A model generated the notes under the pieces. That model was not told the DNA's origin. It did not search any database and worked only from the letters and a program-made list of their open reading frames with translations. DNA of 64,000 bases. Source: Onchidella celtica. Taxonomy: Eukaryota > Mollusca > Gastropoda > Systellommatophora > Onchidiidae. Position numbers and translations under genes: made by a program. Location of the stretch: assembly GCA_963931925.1 (NCBI GenBank), contig OZ007571.1, forward strand, positions 8,761,444-8,825,443, given 5' to 3'. Positions 23,191 to 33,929 of this stretch are shown piece by piece (the first letter of the stretch is position 1; each line of letters starts with the position of its first letter).

Positions 23191-25745
23191 GAAACAGAAC
23201 GTCATGGATGCATCCCCGCTCAAAGCATTGGCATCTCATAGACTATGTCATTGTGAGGAAGACTGACAGAAAGGATGTCCTTGTAACAAAGGCGATGTGT
23301 GGTGCCGAGTGTGGAACTGACCACAGACTCATTGTTTGCAAGCTCAGACTAACATTGAGGCGCAATAGACGCCCTCAAGGAAAAGCGCCACCTAAACGCC
23401 TAAATGTTTCAAAACTCTGCTCAGCTGAGAAACAGAGCGAGCTCTCCTCAAAATTGGATTGCGTGACTTTTGACCCTGAGAACATTGAACAGAGCTGGAC
23501 TGACCTAAAAACGACTGTACACTCTTGCGCCAGCAGCACAGTTGGTTTTCCTGTCCGCAAGCACCAGGACTGGTTCAATGATAATGATAATGAAATCAAA
23601 GTGCTCATCAAAGAAAAAAATAGTCTCATCCAAGCTCACTGCAGTGACCCCTCTTCCACAGCAAAAGCACTGCGTGCATGTAAGGGTGTACTCCAGAAGA
23701 AGCTGAGGAAAATGAAAAATGACTGGCTTGAAGAGCGAGTAAGAGAAACTCAGAAATATGCCGACACAAACAACACTAGAAAGTTCTTTGAGAGCCTCCG
23801 AGCTGTGTTTGGACCATCCCGCTCTGGCACTACGCCACTTCTTGCGTCAGATGGTTCAACACGCATTGTTGAATTGAATGCCATAATTCAGCGTTGGGCA
23901 GAACATTTCGGAGGTGTGCTAAATCGGCCATCAAATATAAATACTGAGTCCATTGACCGCCTCCCTCAGACTCCTATTAATGCAGCTCTTGCCAAGCCAT
24001 TCACAGCAAATGAGACCCGAACTGCCACAAATCAGATGTCCTTTAACAAATCACCAGGCGTGGATTCAATTCCTGCTGAGGTGTATGCCTTCGGTGGAGA
24101 AAAGCTTATTGAAAGGTTGACCGAGTTGTTCAATCATATGTTGAAAGCAGGGAAGCTGCCACAGGACTTCAAAGATGCTTCAGTCATCCATCTGTACAAA
24201 AACAAAGGGGACAGCCAAGTCTGTGACAACCATCGGGGGATCTCTCTACTTTCAATTGCTGGCAAAATATTGGCAAGAATGCTTCTGAATCGCCTTCTTG
24301 ATCACCTCTCGTCAAATGACTTGCTTCCCGAGAGCCAATGTGGCTTTCGTAAAGAGAGGGGAACGGCGGATATGATTTTTGCTGCCAGACAGATTCAGGA
24401 AAAATGCATGGAACAAAATAAAGCGCTGTATATCACATTTGTTGACCTCACAAAAGCATTTGACACAGTGTGTCGTGAAGGCCTCTGGAAAATCTTGGCG
24501 AAGTTTGGGTGTCCACCCGAATTCATCACAATAGTGCGCCAGTTTCATGATGGCATGCAAGCTGCAGTCAAAAGCAACGGCAGTGTTTCAGAGCCCTTTG
24601 CTGTCACAAATGGGGTAAAACAGGGTTGTGTCTTAGCCCCAACTCTGTTCAGCATCATGTTCTCTGCAATGCTACAAGAAACCTTTAGCTCTCCTCCTCA
24701 AGGGGTAAGCATCAAGTACCGAACTGATGGCAGTCTATTCAACCTCAGGAGACTTCAGGCAAAAACCAAAACCAAAAGTACTCAAGTCTGTGACCTACTA
24801 TTTGCTGATGATTGTGCACTTCTGGCACACGATGAGGATAGCATGCAAAACTGTGTTGATAAGTTCTCTAGTGCCTGTGACAACTTTGGCCTCACAATAA
24901 GCACAAAGAAGACGGAAGTGCTCCATCAGCCTACTCCAGACGACAAGTATCCTGTGACCCCAAATATCAAAGTCCATGACAGTCTTCTGAAGGTGTCGGA
25001 GAACTTCACCTATCTTGGCAGTACACTGTCTTCCGCGGCTCGTGTTGATACTGAAATTCTCTCAAGAATCAGCAAAGCCAGCTCTGCATTTGGCAGGCTT
25101 CGAAAGAGAGTGTGGGATGTTGCCGGCATTCGCACAGACACTAAGCTGAAAGTGTACAATGCTGTGGTCCTTCCCACCCTACTCTATGGGGCTGAAACCT
25201 GGACAGTGTACCAATCGCATGCCAGAAAGCTAAATCACTTTCATCTGGCCTGCCTTAGAAAGATCCTAAGGATCAAATGGCAGGATAAAATTCCAGACAC
25301 TGAGGTCCTCAATCGTGCCAAGGAATTGAGCATCTTCTGCCACCTGAAAAAAATTCAGCTACGTTGGGCAGGACATGTTGTCAGAATGCCCGACTCCAGA
25401 CTCCCTAAGCAAATCTTCTTCTCTGAGCTCTCCAATGGAACGAGGAATGTTGGGGCCCCAAAGAGACGTTACAAAGACACTCTCAAGCAATCACTGAAGG
25501 CCTTTGCCATTGATGTGAGTGATTGGGAAAAGCTCTCGCTTGATCGTGCCAATTGGAGGGCGGCCCTTACCAGAGGCAGCAAAGCATGGGAAGCTGACAG
25601 AGTCCAGCAGGCATTCAAAAAAAGAGAACGGCGCAAGAAAAGGCCCAGTGGTACTGAACCAACGGAGCACTCTTGTCATTTATGCGGAAGGGTCTGCAGG
25701 GCAAAAATAGGACTTATCAGTCACATGAGAAGCCATAAGTCATGA
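23160..25745 (+). CDS. LINE endonuclease C-terminus, reverse transcriptase and C2H2 finger
   Basis: Homology begins at 23160, just after the frameshift, and runs 862 codons without a stop. The first part completes the endonuclease (HWHLIDYVIVRK and GTDHRLIV, with the catalytic Asp-His). The RT follows: KSPGVDSIPAEV, GISLLSIAGKI, ESQCGFRKERGT, VDLTKAFDTV, NGVKQGCVLAPTLF and the catalytic LFADDCALL. A thumb and connection region leads to a Trp-rich segment (RWAGHVVRM) and a terminal finger with two Cys and two His (CHLCGRV...HMRSH). TGA lies at 25743-25745. It copies its own RNA at a nicked target. With only one frameshift upstream, it must be a fairly young insertion. Confidence 0.9.
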   Translation: MTNTNFSLPVRNRTSWMHPRSKHWHLIDYVIVRKTDRKDVLVTKAMCGAECGTDHRLIVCKLRLTLRRNRRPQGKAPPKRLNVSKLCSAEKQSELSSKLDCVTFDPENIEQSWTDLKTTVHSCASSTVGFPVRKHQDWFNDNDNEIKVLIKEKNSLIQAHCSDPSSTAKALRACKGVLQKKLRKMKNDWLEERVRETQKYADTNNTRKFFESLRAVFGPSRSGTTPLLASDGSTRIVELNAIIQRWAEHFGGVLNRPSNINTESIDRLPQTPINAALAKPFTANETRTATNQMSFNKSPGVDSIPAEVYAFGGEKLIERLTELFNHMLKAGKLPQDFKDASVIHLYKNKGDSQVCDNHRGISLLSIAGKILARMLLNRLLDHLSSNDLLPESQCGFRKERGTADMIFAARQIQEKCMEQNKALYITFVDLTKAFDTVCREGLWKILAKFGCPPEFITIVRQFHDGMQAAVKSNGSVSEPFAVTNGVKQGCVLAPTLFSIMFSAMLQETFSSPPQGVSIKYRTDGSLFNLRRLQAKTKTKSTQVCDLLFADDCALLAHDEDSMQNCVDKFSSACDNFGLTISTKKTEVLHQPTPDDKYPVTPNIKVHDSLLKVSENFTYLGSTLSSAARVDTEILSRISKASSAFGRLRKRVWDVAGIRTDTKLKVYNAVVLPTLLYGAETWTVYQSHARKLNHFHLACLRKILRIKWQDKIPDTEVLNRAKELSIFCHLKKIQLRWAGHVVRMPDSRLPKQIFFSELSNGTRNVGAPKRRYKDTLKQSLKAFAIDVSDWEKLSLDRANWRAALTRGSKAWEADRVQQAFKKRERRKKRPSGTEPTEHSCHLCGRVCRAKIGLISHMRSHKS

Positions 25746-25937
25746 AAGAACAGTCTTTCCATTCTGTCCTCTGTGTCCTTTAGTTCTTTTTATTGTCCAT
25801 GTGTTGAAATTCTCAACAATTTCTGTTCTTTATTCCTCTGGTGTTGTTAAGGTCATCATCATACCTGATGGACGAACTATTATTATTACTCTACCGAACG
25901 AATACTCGAACTGCATTATTTGTCTGTCTATATCACC

Positions 25938-26240
25938 ATGTTAGTCATTTTAATCCTACTTGTGACTTATCAAAATGTTTTATCTCAAGTGAAAACAAAA
26001 CGAAGGCGTGGATGGTATCGACCAGTCTTGAGTTGTTTTAAGTACAACTCTCAATCGCTTGTGCTTAATGGTCCATATCTTGAAAAGCGTCGCCCGACGT
26101 CAAACGTCTGCGCTTGGAAAACTTTAATGGATCAACAAACAATTGTTCTCACTTGTTTAACCATTTCAAATCAAGTTTGTGAAGTTTCAGATTTTGTTGT
26201 TGTTATTGTTGCTGTTGAAAAGAAGAGAGTTGATCTGTGA
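25938..26240 (+). CDS. candidate small secreted protein, unrecognised
   Basis: An ATG in a good context (A at -3) opens 100 codons. The first 16 residues are strongly hydrophobic (MLVILILLVTYQNVLS) and look like a signal peptide. A basic stretch KTKRRRG follows, then four cysteines spread over about 60 residues, and a second hydrophobic patch (VVVIVAV) near the C-terminus. No family is recognised. It starts 50 bp after the LINE tail, has no visible promoter or poly(A) context, and may be chance. Confidence 0.2.
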   Translation: MLVILILLVTYQNVLSQVKTKRRRGWYRPVLSCFKYNSQSLVLNGPYLEKRRPTSNVCAWKTLMDQQTIVLTCLTISNQVCEVSDFVVVIVAVEKKRVDL

Positions 26241-28911
26241 CCAGTAAAGGATAAAGACGTTCGTCGAAAAGACAGCGTAACAATCAGGAAGCTTGAGTCA
26301 TTTCGTGTAATGATTAGCTGATTAGTCCCCTGTTATCTGATGCGACCTACTTTTCACTGGACTAATACTAATAGTGTTCAGGATTGCATTGCTGTACCAG
26401 TCAGATTCCAGTAATGGTACAGTTGACAAGACAGGTAAATTGTGTGTCGTTCGAATTGAGGAATTCCAGGTATATTGAAGGATATTATATAGTAGCTAGT
26501 GCTTAAAAACGGGGTATGTACATATTTAGTTAATTATCTGCTTCGTAAGTCGGCCATGTTCTGTTATTATTTATTTTTTCCAGTTCTGTTTATCATTGCA
26601 TTGATTCAGTAGTTCTTCGAGCACTCCATGGGGCAGTCAGTGAGAACAGAAAAAGTTTATTTTAGATTAAACTCAAAAGCGGAAATAGCAAGTCTGTAGC
26701 CTTAAACCCTTTGCTTATAAATGGTTCCAAACTCAGGAGTTCAACGAAATGTTCAAATTCAAATCTTTAAGATAAATAATTTTTTTATTTTTGTTTATTC
26801 GAATTATTTTGCTTACGATGCTGAATTTCGTTTCTAAACATTACTAACAATATTAATATAATAAAAAAAAAAAAGTCTTCTTGAAGCTTAATTGTTGAAT
26901 TTCGCCCGGATCCTTTCTATGAGCCAATATCGTGCTGCAGAATGAGACAAGCTGGGGAAAATAGTTAAATCTATTCTGCAGCTTCTTCAAGTCAGATTTT
27001 GACATTAGAAGTCTTATTCAAGTTCCGGAAGAATACAGGCAAACCACTGGAACTGTTCGTTTTATTAGAACTTGTGAAATAAAATTATAAGGCTCGCCAT
27101 GGCCGGTTTTAGTACATTATTTTAGTCCAGATTATCCCTAGATTTGACACTACAAGTTTGACACAGCCCTGGACAGCCAGTTAGATCCTGATTACCTTGT
27201 GTATAGATAACACTTGACACACATTGCGTCATACTTTGTTTATCCTCCTCATTAAGATACTCACAGACACCTCACACGTGTGAGGCGGATGATTATCTTA
27301 CGTTTATCAAAGACCACGACCTGCCTAGACTTGCTGTTGATGTGACCGAAGAAATCTGACAGAAGACATAAGTAAACATTACTAAAAATCAACAAAAATC
27401 AAGGAAAGGATACGCCTCTGCATGCCACAGATTAATGCAAATTTTATGTATTGACATGAATGTTTAAAACCAAACCCCGCTTTGTTAAGGAATCATCAGA
27501 TAGAACAATCAAAGTGGGACAATGTTTCATTATTAATTGTATTCAGTGTCATATCAATTAGTCAAGTTCAAAGACCACCATTTGGATTTCAACACATAGC
27601 CTACGTCAGAAGTGGGCGTTGTCTTACCTTTGTAGGGCGTTTTGTCTCTACTCCGTAGTTTCAAGTATGGTGGGTAAATTTAGACGTGATCAGGGGCTAA
27701 GGGCCAAATATCTTTAATCTTAGTTTTCTCAAAACTGCTTTTTGGGGATAGCCTCCTTGCCTCTAAAACTGATCAATTTGTATACTATAACTGGCATCCA
27801 CATTTGGTAAGACATTTTTGAGATGTTAATCATTTTTGAAAAGCCACTATAATTTAAATAATAGATGAATAAATAAATAAATAAATAAAATCCTATTAAT
27901 TATGACTAGAGCTCGACTGAGGTAAAGTTAAGCTTATGGGAATCCCGTCACTGCCGAAAAATAGATATTGCTGCCTGTTGGGAACACTGTCGTCCGTGCT
28001 GTAAAGTAGACAACGAGCCCTTTTCTATTATAAATATAGAACTGCTGATACAAAAGCATCTAGGAACTGAATTTTCGCCTAAAGAAAAACGGCTTTTGTG
28101 AATGCTTTGCAACTTTTTCGAATCGTAAGTGTTGTATTAAAAAGGTAACACGGTTTTCGATGTCTTCCCAAAATAATAATTTCATTATAAATAGTAAAAA
28201 AACAAACAATATGTATTTATGTGACCCGGATGTTGATGTGCAGTTGAGGAGTTTATATCCTGCCTATATCACACGCATGTAATTCTTTTCATTCAGTGCT
28301 GGTATTTTAATACCTTTAGATTTTGGTGTAGCATCAGATCCGCAAGCGTTCATATCCTTTAGAATTCGTCCTTTCTGAAAGGATTTTCTTTCTGGTGTTG
28401 CTTTAATGGTGTCTTGAGTGATATCCTGTTGACATCTAAACCACTTCTCTTTCAGTTTCATACCATGCATAAAGATATGCACTAACTTGGTATGTGGAAA
28501 GTAAAGGAAATATTTAATATCTCACGCTTCATATAATACAGAGGAGAGCGGTAGACTGCTGCGTCACATTCGATTCTAAAAATGTATCTACAGAACTAAA
28601 GCAGTAGTTCAGTAGTGTGTTAACAATTTTCCAGTGACTGCACCTGTTCTACTATCTTACACAGGGACTGCATTGTTTGTAAATGAAACAAAGCATTTCG
28701 ATGTATTTATGATTCAGTAAGACTCGCATTTCAATGTGTTATAGAGAATAACAATGAATTGCAGCGTTGCATTCGTTTCTAAAATTGTCTGAGCGATAAG
28801 TCTTAGGTAATGAATTCATTCATACTCAGATCATACAACTCCTTCACAGTATTACCGTTGGCTACGTCGTTCCCCTCCCCCTCCCCCTCCATATATCCTT
28901 TCAGAATTATT
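26241..28911. other. gene-free stretch
   Basis: AT-rich DNA, including an (AAAT)n tract near 27865-27889. Apart from the weak minus-strand candidate at 28264-28482, no exon was supported. Confidence 0.4.
28264..28482 (-). CDS. weak candidate internal exon
   Basis: About 70 open minus-strand codons with charged, coding-like composition (KLKEKWFRCQQDITQD, then ERKSFQKGRILKDM). A pyrimidine-rich tract ending CCAAG lies upstream, and a possible donor, AAAG then GTATTA, lies inside near 28310. No family is recognised and no partner exon was found that joins in phase. It could be spurious. Confidence 0.2.
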   Translation of the reverse strand: MHIFMHGMKLKEKWFRCQQDITQDTIKATPERKSFQKGRILKDMNACGSDATPKSKGIKIPALNEKNYMRVI

Positions 28912-30240
28912 GTTGTTACAAGTACGTGCGTACCCCAAGTTTTTTTGTGTTTTTTTTTTTTTTGCGCTAGGGGTACGTATTTTAAAGCCCTTTGTAACTC
29001 CAGAGCTGGAAAACTCCCCCTGAGATATTCCTAACAACAGCCTTAATTAACTATTATTCTTTCAGATTTTCTTTTTGTTTTCCTCCTGTCTTTTTGTTGT
29101 TGTAAGGGTAAGTGGGCAGGGTTAGGGATTCGAACAGATTTAGGGTAGAGGATAAGGACGGGGTTGGGGATAGGTATTTTTCACACGCCTTGGTGAAGAT
29201 GTCGGGCATTATGATTGCATTGTGATTAGGCCTGTTTCAAAGGGACCACATGTCCCAGTCACAGAGATCTCACCAGTACCTATGAGAAAGGTTACCAGAA
29301 GAGATGGTAGAAAAAAAAGAAAGGAATGTTCAGAAATTCTAACTGGCAGTCCACACAAGAAAAGGCTAGTTGAAATTTCTCAAAAATCTGATAAAAATCC
29401 AAAGACAAAAGTAAAATGTGTGAAAGGGCAGAAGAAGGTGACAAAATGCAAAACAAGTGTTGAATTAGACTTGGGGTGGTTTTGTTTTATGTGTGAAGAG
29501 AATGTGGAGGAGTGTATGGTTCAGTGTTTGCGGTGTAATCGCTGGGCTCATGAAGCTTGTGCGGGAGATGGCATTGAAAATTTTGTTTGTGATATGTGCC
29601 TAAAGTAAAATGTTTCCACATTATTTAAACATGAAAAGAGAAATTTTGTAATTCACATTTTAAAAGTAATAAAAGTCTGTAGTGTTAATTAATATTAATG
29701 TTATGTCTTATTCTTCTTATGTTTCATTTTTGTTCAAAGCTCTTTTTTTCTTCTGTCTGCACTTCACTCCAGACTTTTCTCGTAGAAATAAAAATTTATA
29801 TTTGTTAGAACCTCTTAAATGTCTTTATCCATCATCATCTGCACTCAGTCTCTTATCACAGGAGAACACAGGGTCTAGGAATAATGGGAGTACCCTAGAA
29901 ATGTTAGAATTACCACTGACCATATTTGCACTATAAAGCATTGGTAATCTTTAGGAGACTCCCCGGTACTTATTAGGAACCACAGCTCCTAAATAGTACC
30001 AGTGTCAGTAAATTTAAATTTATTCATAACTGTCATAATACTAAACAAACAAACAAATGGTGCTGATATATTGTGAAGGGCATCGAACACATAGTTGTTA
30101 ACAAAAAAAAATGCAGTTGCCTTTGATGTTGTGGCCATGAGAAGGAAAAGTTCTTAGGGGGTACTAATTTGGGGCCTTTCCCCTATGCCTACGCGGCCCT
30201 AGAGCAAAACGCTGACGGTACGTACGTACAGGTAAACAAC
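28912..30240. mobile_element. palindromic GTACGTA MITE, copy 3, split by a 1-kb insertion
   Basis: The left part, 28912-29176, matches copy 2 from GTTGTTAC through GGGATAGGTA. The right part, 30190-30240, matches its end, from ACGCGGCCCTAGAGCAAAA to GGTAAACAAC. Between them are about 1013 bp absent from other copies, flanked by TA on both sides (29175-29176 and 30190-30191). A TA duplication is what pogo/Tc1-mariner elements leave, and the insert carries a pogo-like C-terminus. Confidence 0.7.
29222..29611 (+). pseudogene. pogo-like transposase C-terminus with PHD-like finger
   Basis: The frame encodes VPVTEISPVP, a long Lys/Arg-rich linker with SPHKKR, then a cysteine-rich end (WFCFMCEENVEECMVQC, CNRWAHEAC, FVCDMCLK) before a TAA at 29609. 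A basic linker followed by a C4HC3-like finger is a known tail of pogo/Tigger-type DDE transposases in invertebrates. The DDE core itself is absent. Inverted ends could not be found, so the insert is a truncated or internally deleted copy. An alternative is a piece of a cellular PHD protein, less likely given the location inside a MITE. Confidence 0.6.
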
Positions 30241-31492
30241 AGCCTTTCAGAATTTGTCTCGCGAAATCACAGTCAACAATGAACGATTTCTGGGGCAAGG
30301 TCTGGAGTTTAGGGGGGGGGGGGAGCGGGGGGGGGGGGTTAGAAAGTCATTAAGACAATGTAATTATGGTTAGGGTCACACCATCAGTATAATGACGTGC
30401 TCCGGCGCATGAAATTTGACAGCGTAAAGCCATCACGGGTCCGTTTCCTGAGGCTGTGACACTAAATATGGTACATGGTAGGGTTGTTTGTGTGTGTCTA
30501 TGGAGTGTGTGCGTGCGCGTGTAAAGTGTGTATGCATATGCGTGGGTGTGTGTGCGTGTATGTATGTATGTGTGTGTGTGTAAGTGGAGTGGACACAGTG
30601 GATGAGTACAATATGAGCTGATTCTGTCAAAATCAAGAGCTACATTCTGGTTTAGTGTAGATTTTTGTTTTTAAATACAATACTTAATAGCTGTTTTCTT
30701 TCGATCTAAAGTGGTCAGTGAACATTGTCCAAGCGGCAATTCATAAGAAAATCAGTTTTGTGTGATTTTTCTGGTGCTAACAAAGCACTCCCATTACAAT
30801 TGTGGCCTGGCATCATTCATTTGTGCCATTAGTTTCCACTGAGAAAAAACAAAGGAGAGGGGTCCAAGAAGCATGATAATTACCTGATCAAAATGACAAT
30901 GAGAACGTGACAGCTGCACTTTGATGACGAATGCAATATAACTTGATGCAATGCTGAACTGATAACAAATAGAATTTAGATAACACAGGCTGTGCCACGC
31001 CCCCGACAATCGATAATTGCCGGAAGCCAATCGGGCTTTTCTTGTAATATAACACTGCCGAAGGTCGAATACTCACTTGTATTTTTTCAAATAATATATT
31101 GTTTCAGTTATACCAGTTTTTACAACCCGGACAAAGGTCTTTGGTGACCAAAAGCTCGATTTGTTCCCTTCCATTCCTAATTCTCATGGGATTTATTCTA
31201 AAGTTTCTTGACTGTTTGTTTCTTTACGCCTTTGCAACGTGTGCAGGTCATTGTTTTCCCCCTCTTTCCTTTATTCCCTTGCCACATTTTAACTATAATT
31301 ATTTAGACTGGATGGTTTAGGCTCTTTTGGCGGGGGTTATATTTTTGTTTGAGATAGCACAACTCTTGCTTTGGTCTGTGACATGTGGCATGAAATGGAA
31401 GGTATATTCCGTACCGTGGTACTTCAAATTTCATGACAAAAGCACCTTTCATGGAAATAGGAGTTTTACACACACACACACACCTTTCTGTT
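30241..31492. other. gene-free stretch with GT microsatellite
   Basis: G runs lie near 30312-30341. A TG/TATG-rich tract lies at about 30487-30583. Dispersed repeat A recurs at 31090-31205. No exon is supported. Confidence 0.45.
31090..31205 (+). repeat. dispersed repeat A, copy 2
   Basis: Collinear with 12012-12140: CAGTTATACCAGTTTT, a 30-base spacer, GACCAAAAGCT, then a CATTCCTAATTCT stretch. See the first copy for interpretation. Confidence 0.45.
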
Positions 31493-31620
<128 letters not shown>

Positions 31621-32038
31621 AGGTGTTTTCTCCATGAAACACGAAAAACGTGCGAAAAGAAGAATGATTTGAATATCACTCTTGTTATTTAAGCCTTATT
31701 TAAACCTAACCTTAAGATGAATGGGCTTCATTACCCGAGTTTCAAAGACACTGACATAGACGTGATATCTTGAAAAATGCAATTATTATTCAAGTAAAGT
31801 TGAGAGCTAAATGATAGTAGTATTGTAAAAGAAATAGGAGAAATGTCTTAGACGGAGATGATCTTGAGACAATGCTAGTTGAAGTTTTAGTATAGCATGA
31901 CGTCATTGTTTTCATTCATACTGGTCTGTGATAGTTTTAAAAAACAGAGGAGGGTGGAGTTACAAATAGAAAATATGCTGACGGGTATTTCAGTGAATAC
32001 GTTGCGTTTTTTTGTCACCAGACGTTTAAATAAAGGCC

Positions 32039-32366
32039 GTTCTTACTTGTACGTACGGTCCCTAAGTGTTTTTGCTCTAGGGGTGCTAAGTATATATTTT
32101 TTTTACGTACCTATCCCTAACACCATCCTTATCCTCAACCCTAAATCTTATCGAATTCCTAACCCTGACCCTTACCCTTTCAAACAAAACACAGGGGGAA
32201 AACAAAAAACAAATGCGAAAGGATAATTAATTAACCCTGTCGTTATGAGTATTTCGGCGGAGTTCTCTAGCTCTGGAGTTACAAAAGGCTTTAAACTACG
32301 CACCACCAGCGCAAAAAAAAAAAAAAAAAACACAAAAACTTGGGGACCGTACGTACAAATAACAGC
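32039..32366. mobile_element. palindromic GTACGTA MITE, copy 4
   Basis: Ends are GTTCTTACTTGTACGTAC (32039) and the inverted GTACGTACAAATAACAGC (ending 32366). The inner arms, CCCTAAGTGTTTTTGCTC and GCGC followed by an A-rich run and CCCCAAG, also pair, so the inverted repeat exceeds 50 bp. It shares the CCCTAACAC...CCTTATCC core and TTAATTAA with copy 1, in the same orientation. Confidence 0.8.
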
Positions 32367-33584
32367 ACATCTTAATTAAGATATGCCTCTGGTAAGTTGT
32401 AGAAATTTACACAGTATTCGGTATCACCTGGTATCTCTATCAGAGAATGATAGTTTTGATCCATTTGCCCGTTCAATGGCTATATCGGTACTTGATGAGT
32501 TCATGAAGTACTATAATTGCATGTTTTTTACCCACCACATCCGCCCCCATGGAGTAGTACTGAATGTGTGATAAACTACAATTTCTCCACCCGTTCAGTA
32601 TGTAAACGTATAGAGACACGCTATCTAATCACGAACAGTATTAAGTTAAAAAAAAATTGCGTAGGCCTTTAATCCATCCCATGCATGAAGAAGCGACCCT
32701 GACAAAAATATAATAATAATAAAATAAAAATGTCAAAATCCTGTGATTCTCAGACCGGGGAGGGCGGGGGGGAGGGGCGTTTCAAATCTAAGACGGTGGT
32801 GAATTTTAATCAGGAGAGTAACTCTAACTGGACAAGACTTTCAAATAGTCAGAGGGGGAACCCCACAGAGGGAACGAATGTACACTGTGTTTAAGTGATT
32901 GATCGATTGATTGATAGGAATCAGAATCCTAGCACATCGGGCATCCTTATAAGTGTTTCTCCCCCCGCTCCAAGATCCATGTCGGCGTTATCATCTCATA
33001 TAATAATGGGGCTTGGGCCCAACTTTGCGACCTCAAAGGCTTTTTTTACTACGCAACGTAGAGAAATGAAACTTGGCACATGTATGTAAAATTTATTAAG
33101 CCTGTACGTGTCGAGCTCATTTTTTCCCGAAACTCTTTACTTTTCCCAGAAATTCAGTTATAATTATCAGTTATCAATTCATGATTGGGAATACGACGTG
33201 ATAATGTACTTCCGTCAATTTCGTCATTTCCGCCTCTTACCGGAAATGTAAACTAGAGTTCACGATCCAGCCACGCCAAGAAAACTTTGATAGTGATACC
33301 GAGTATACAGATGAGGTGAGTGCCATTCATTCATACCAAGAAAACTGTGCGTAAATATTTAGATCATTTTTTACGAACACATGAGCCCATGAAAAATGCT
33401 CGGTGCGCACTACTGTGCCCTGTGTACTACTGTAATACTATCCAGATCCTATCTATCAGATCGCCGATTTTATGTGGATGACCCAAAGTGTATCGACATC
33501 AATGTCTTTGTGCTGATTCCTTTCGGTCTGGAGTGGTGAGCTTTGTTTTTTACCATTCGAAGAATGGGGCAGTTACTAGTTCTA
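32367..33584. other. gene-free stretch
   Basis: No exon or element was recognised. A purine-rich stretch lies near 32756-32781. Confidence 0.4.
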
Positions 33585-33926
33585 CTAATTGCCCCAGTGG
33601 CCAGCTGGTTCCATATTATTTTGTTGGGTCCGCCCGGCCTTGTCGCACACTCTTCCGTAGCCTAGTTTGTATCCCTCAGCCATCATTCTAGTTATTGGGG
33701 GGGGGGGGGGCACCTCAGTGTCTTCATCGGCTGGCAATCGACCGTTGATCCCCTTCGTGAGCTGATTCCTGTCATACTGCAGGTCTCCACGGACAGGAGC
33801 GTTGCCGGCAGGTACATCGCCTGTCTCACTGCCCCTAACACCAGCATGGCCTGGGCAGTTTATCCATGTGAGAGACAGCGTGAGGCCTTGGACTTGGAGG
33901 ATAGCGAGCCTTTCGCGCCGAAGCAT
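33585..33926 (-). pseudogene. RNase H-like C-terminal fragment of a retrotransposon
   Basis: On the minus strand the frame reads LSLTWINCPGHAGVRGSETGD, matching the W.PGHAGV.GNE.AD block that carries the last catalytic Asp of type I RNase H in non-LTR retroelements. It is followed by the Arg/Asp-rich segment that normally comes after it (QLTKGINGRLPADEDTE). A C run shows as a polyproline stretch in the middle. Asn-Glu-x-Ala-Asp has decayed to Ser-Glu-Thr-Gly-Asp. No RT was seen on its 5' side, so it is a 5'-truncated relic of a LINE family different from that at 22.5 kb. Confidence 0.65.
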
Positions 33927-33929
33927 GTT

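Larger units (their letters stand above)
22500..25889 (+). mobile_element. nearly full-length non-LTR retrotransposon (LINE)
   Basis: An AP-endonuclease, a reverse transcriptase and a C-terminal C2H2 finger lie in order on the plus strand. They are followed by about 140 bp of 3' UTR ending in TATTATTATTAC, a typical LINE microsatellite-like tail. The only coding break seen is a single-base frameshift near 23155-23160. The 5' boundary is uncertain and may reach up to 22.2 kb. The clade (RTE-, CR1- or Nimb-like) cannot be fixed by eye. Confidence 0.85.

Noticed and set aside
17707-28482. One minus-strand gene joining the 28.3-kb and 17.8-kb candidate exons
   Set aside because: The possible donor near 28310 leaves phase 1, the 17.8-kb exon needs phase 0; the join gives an early stop.
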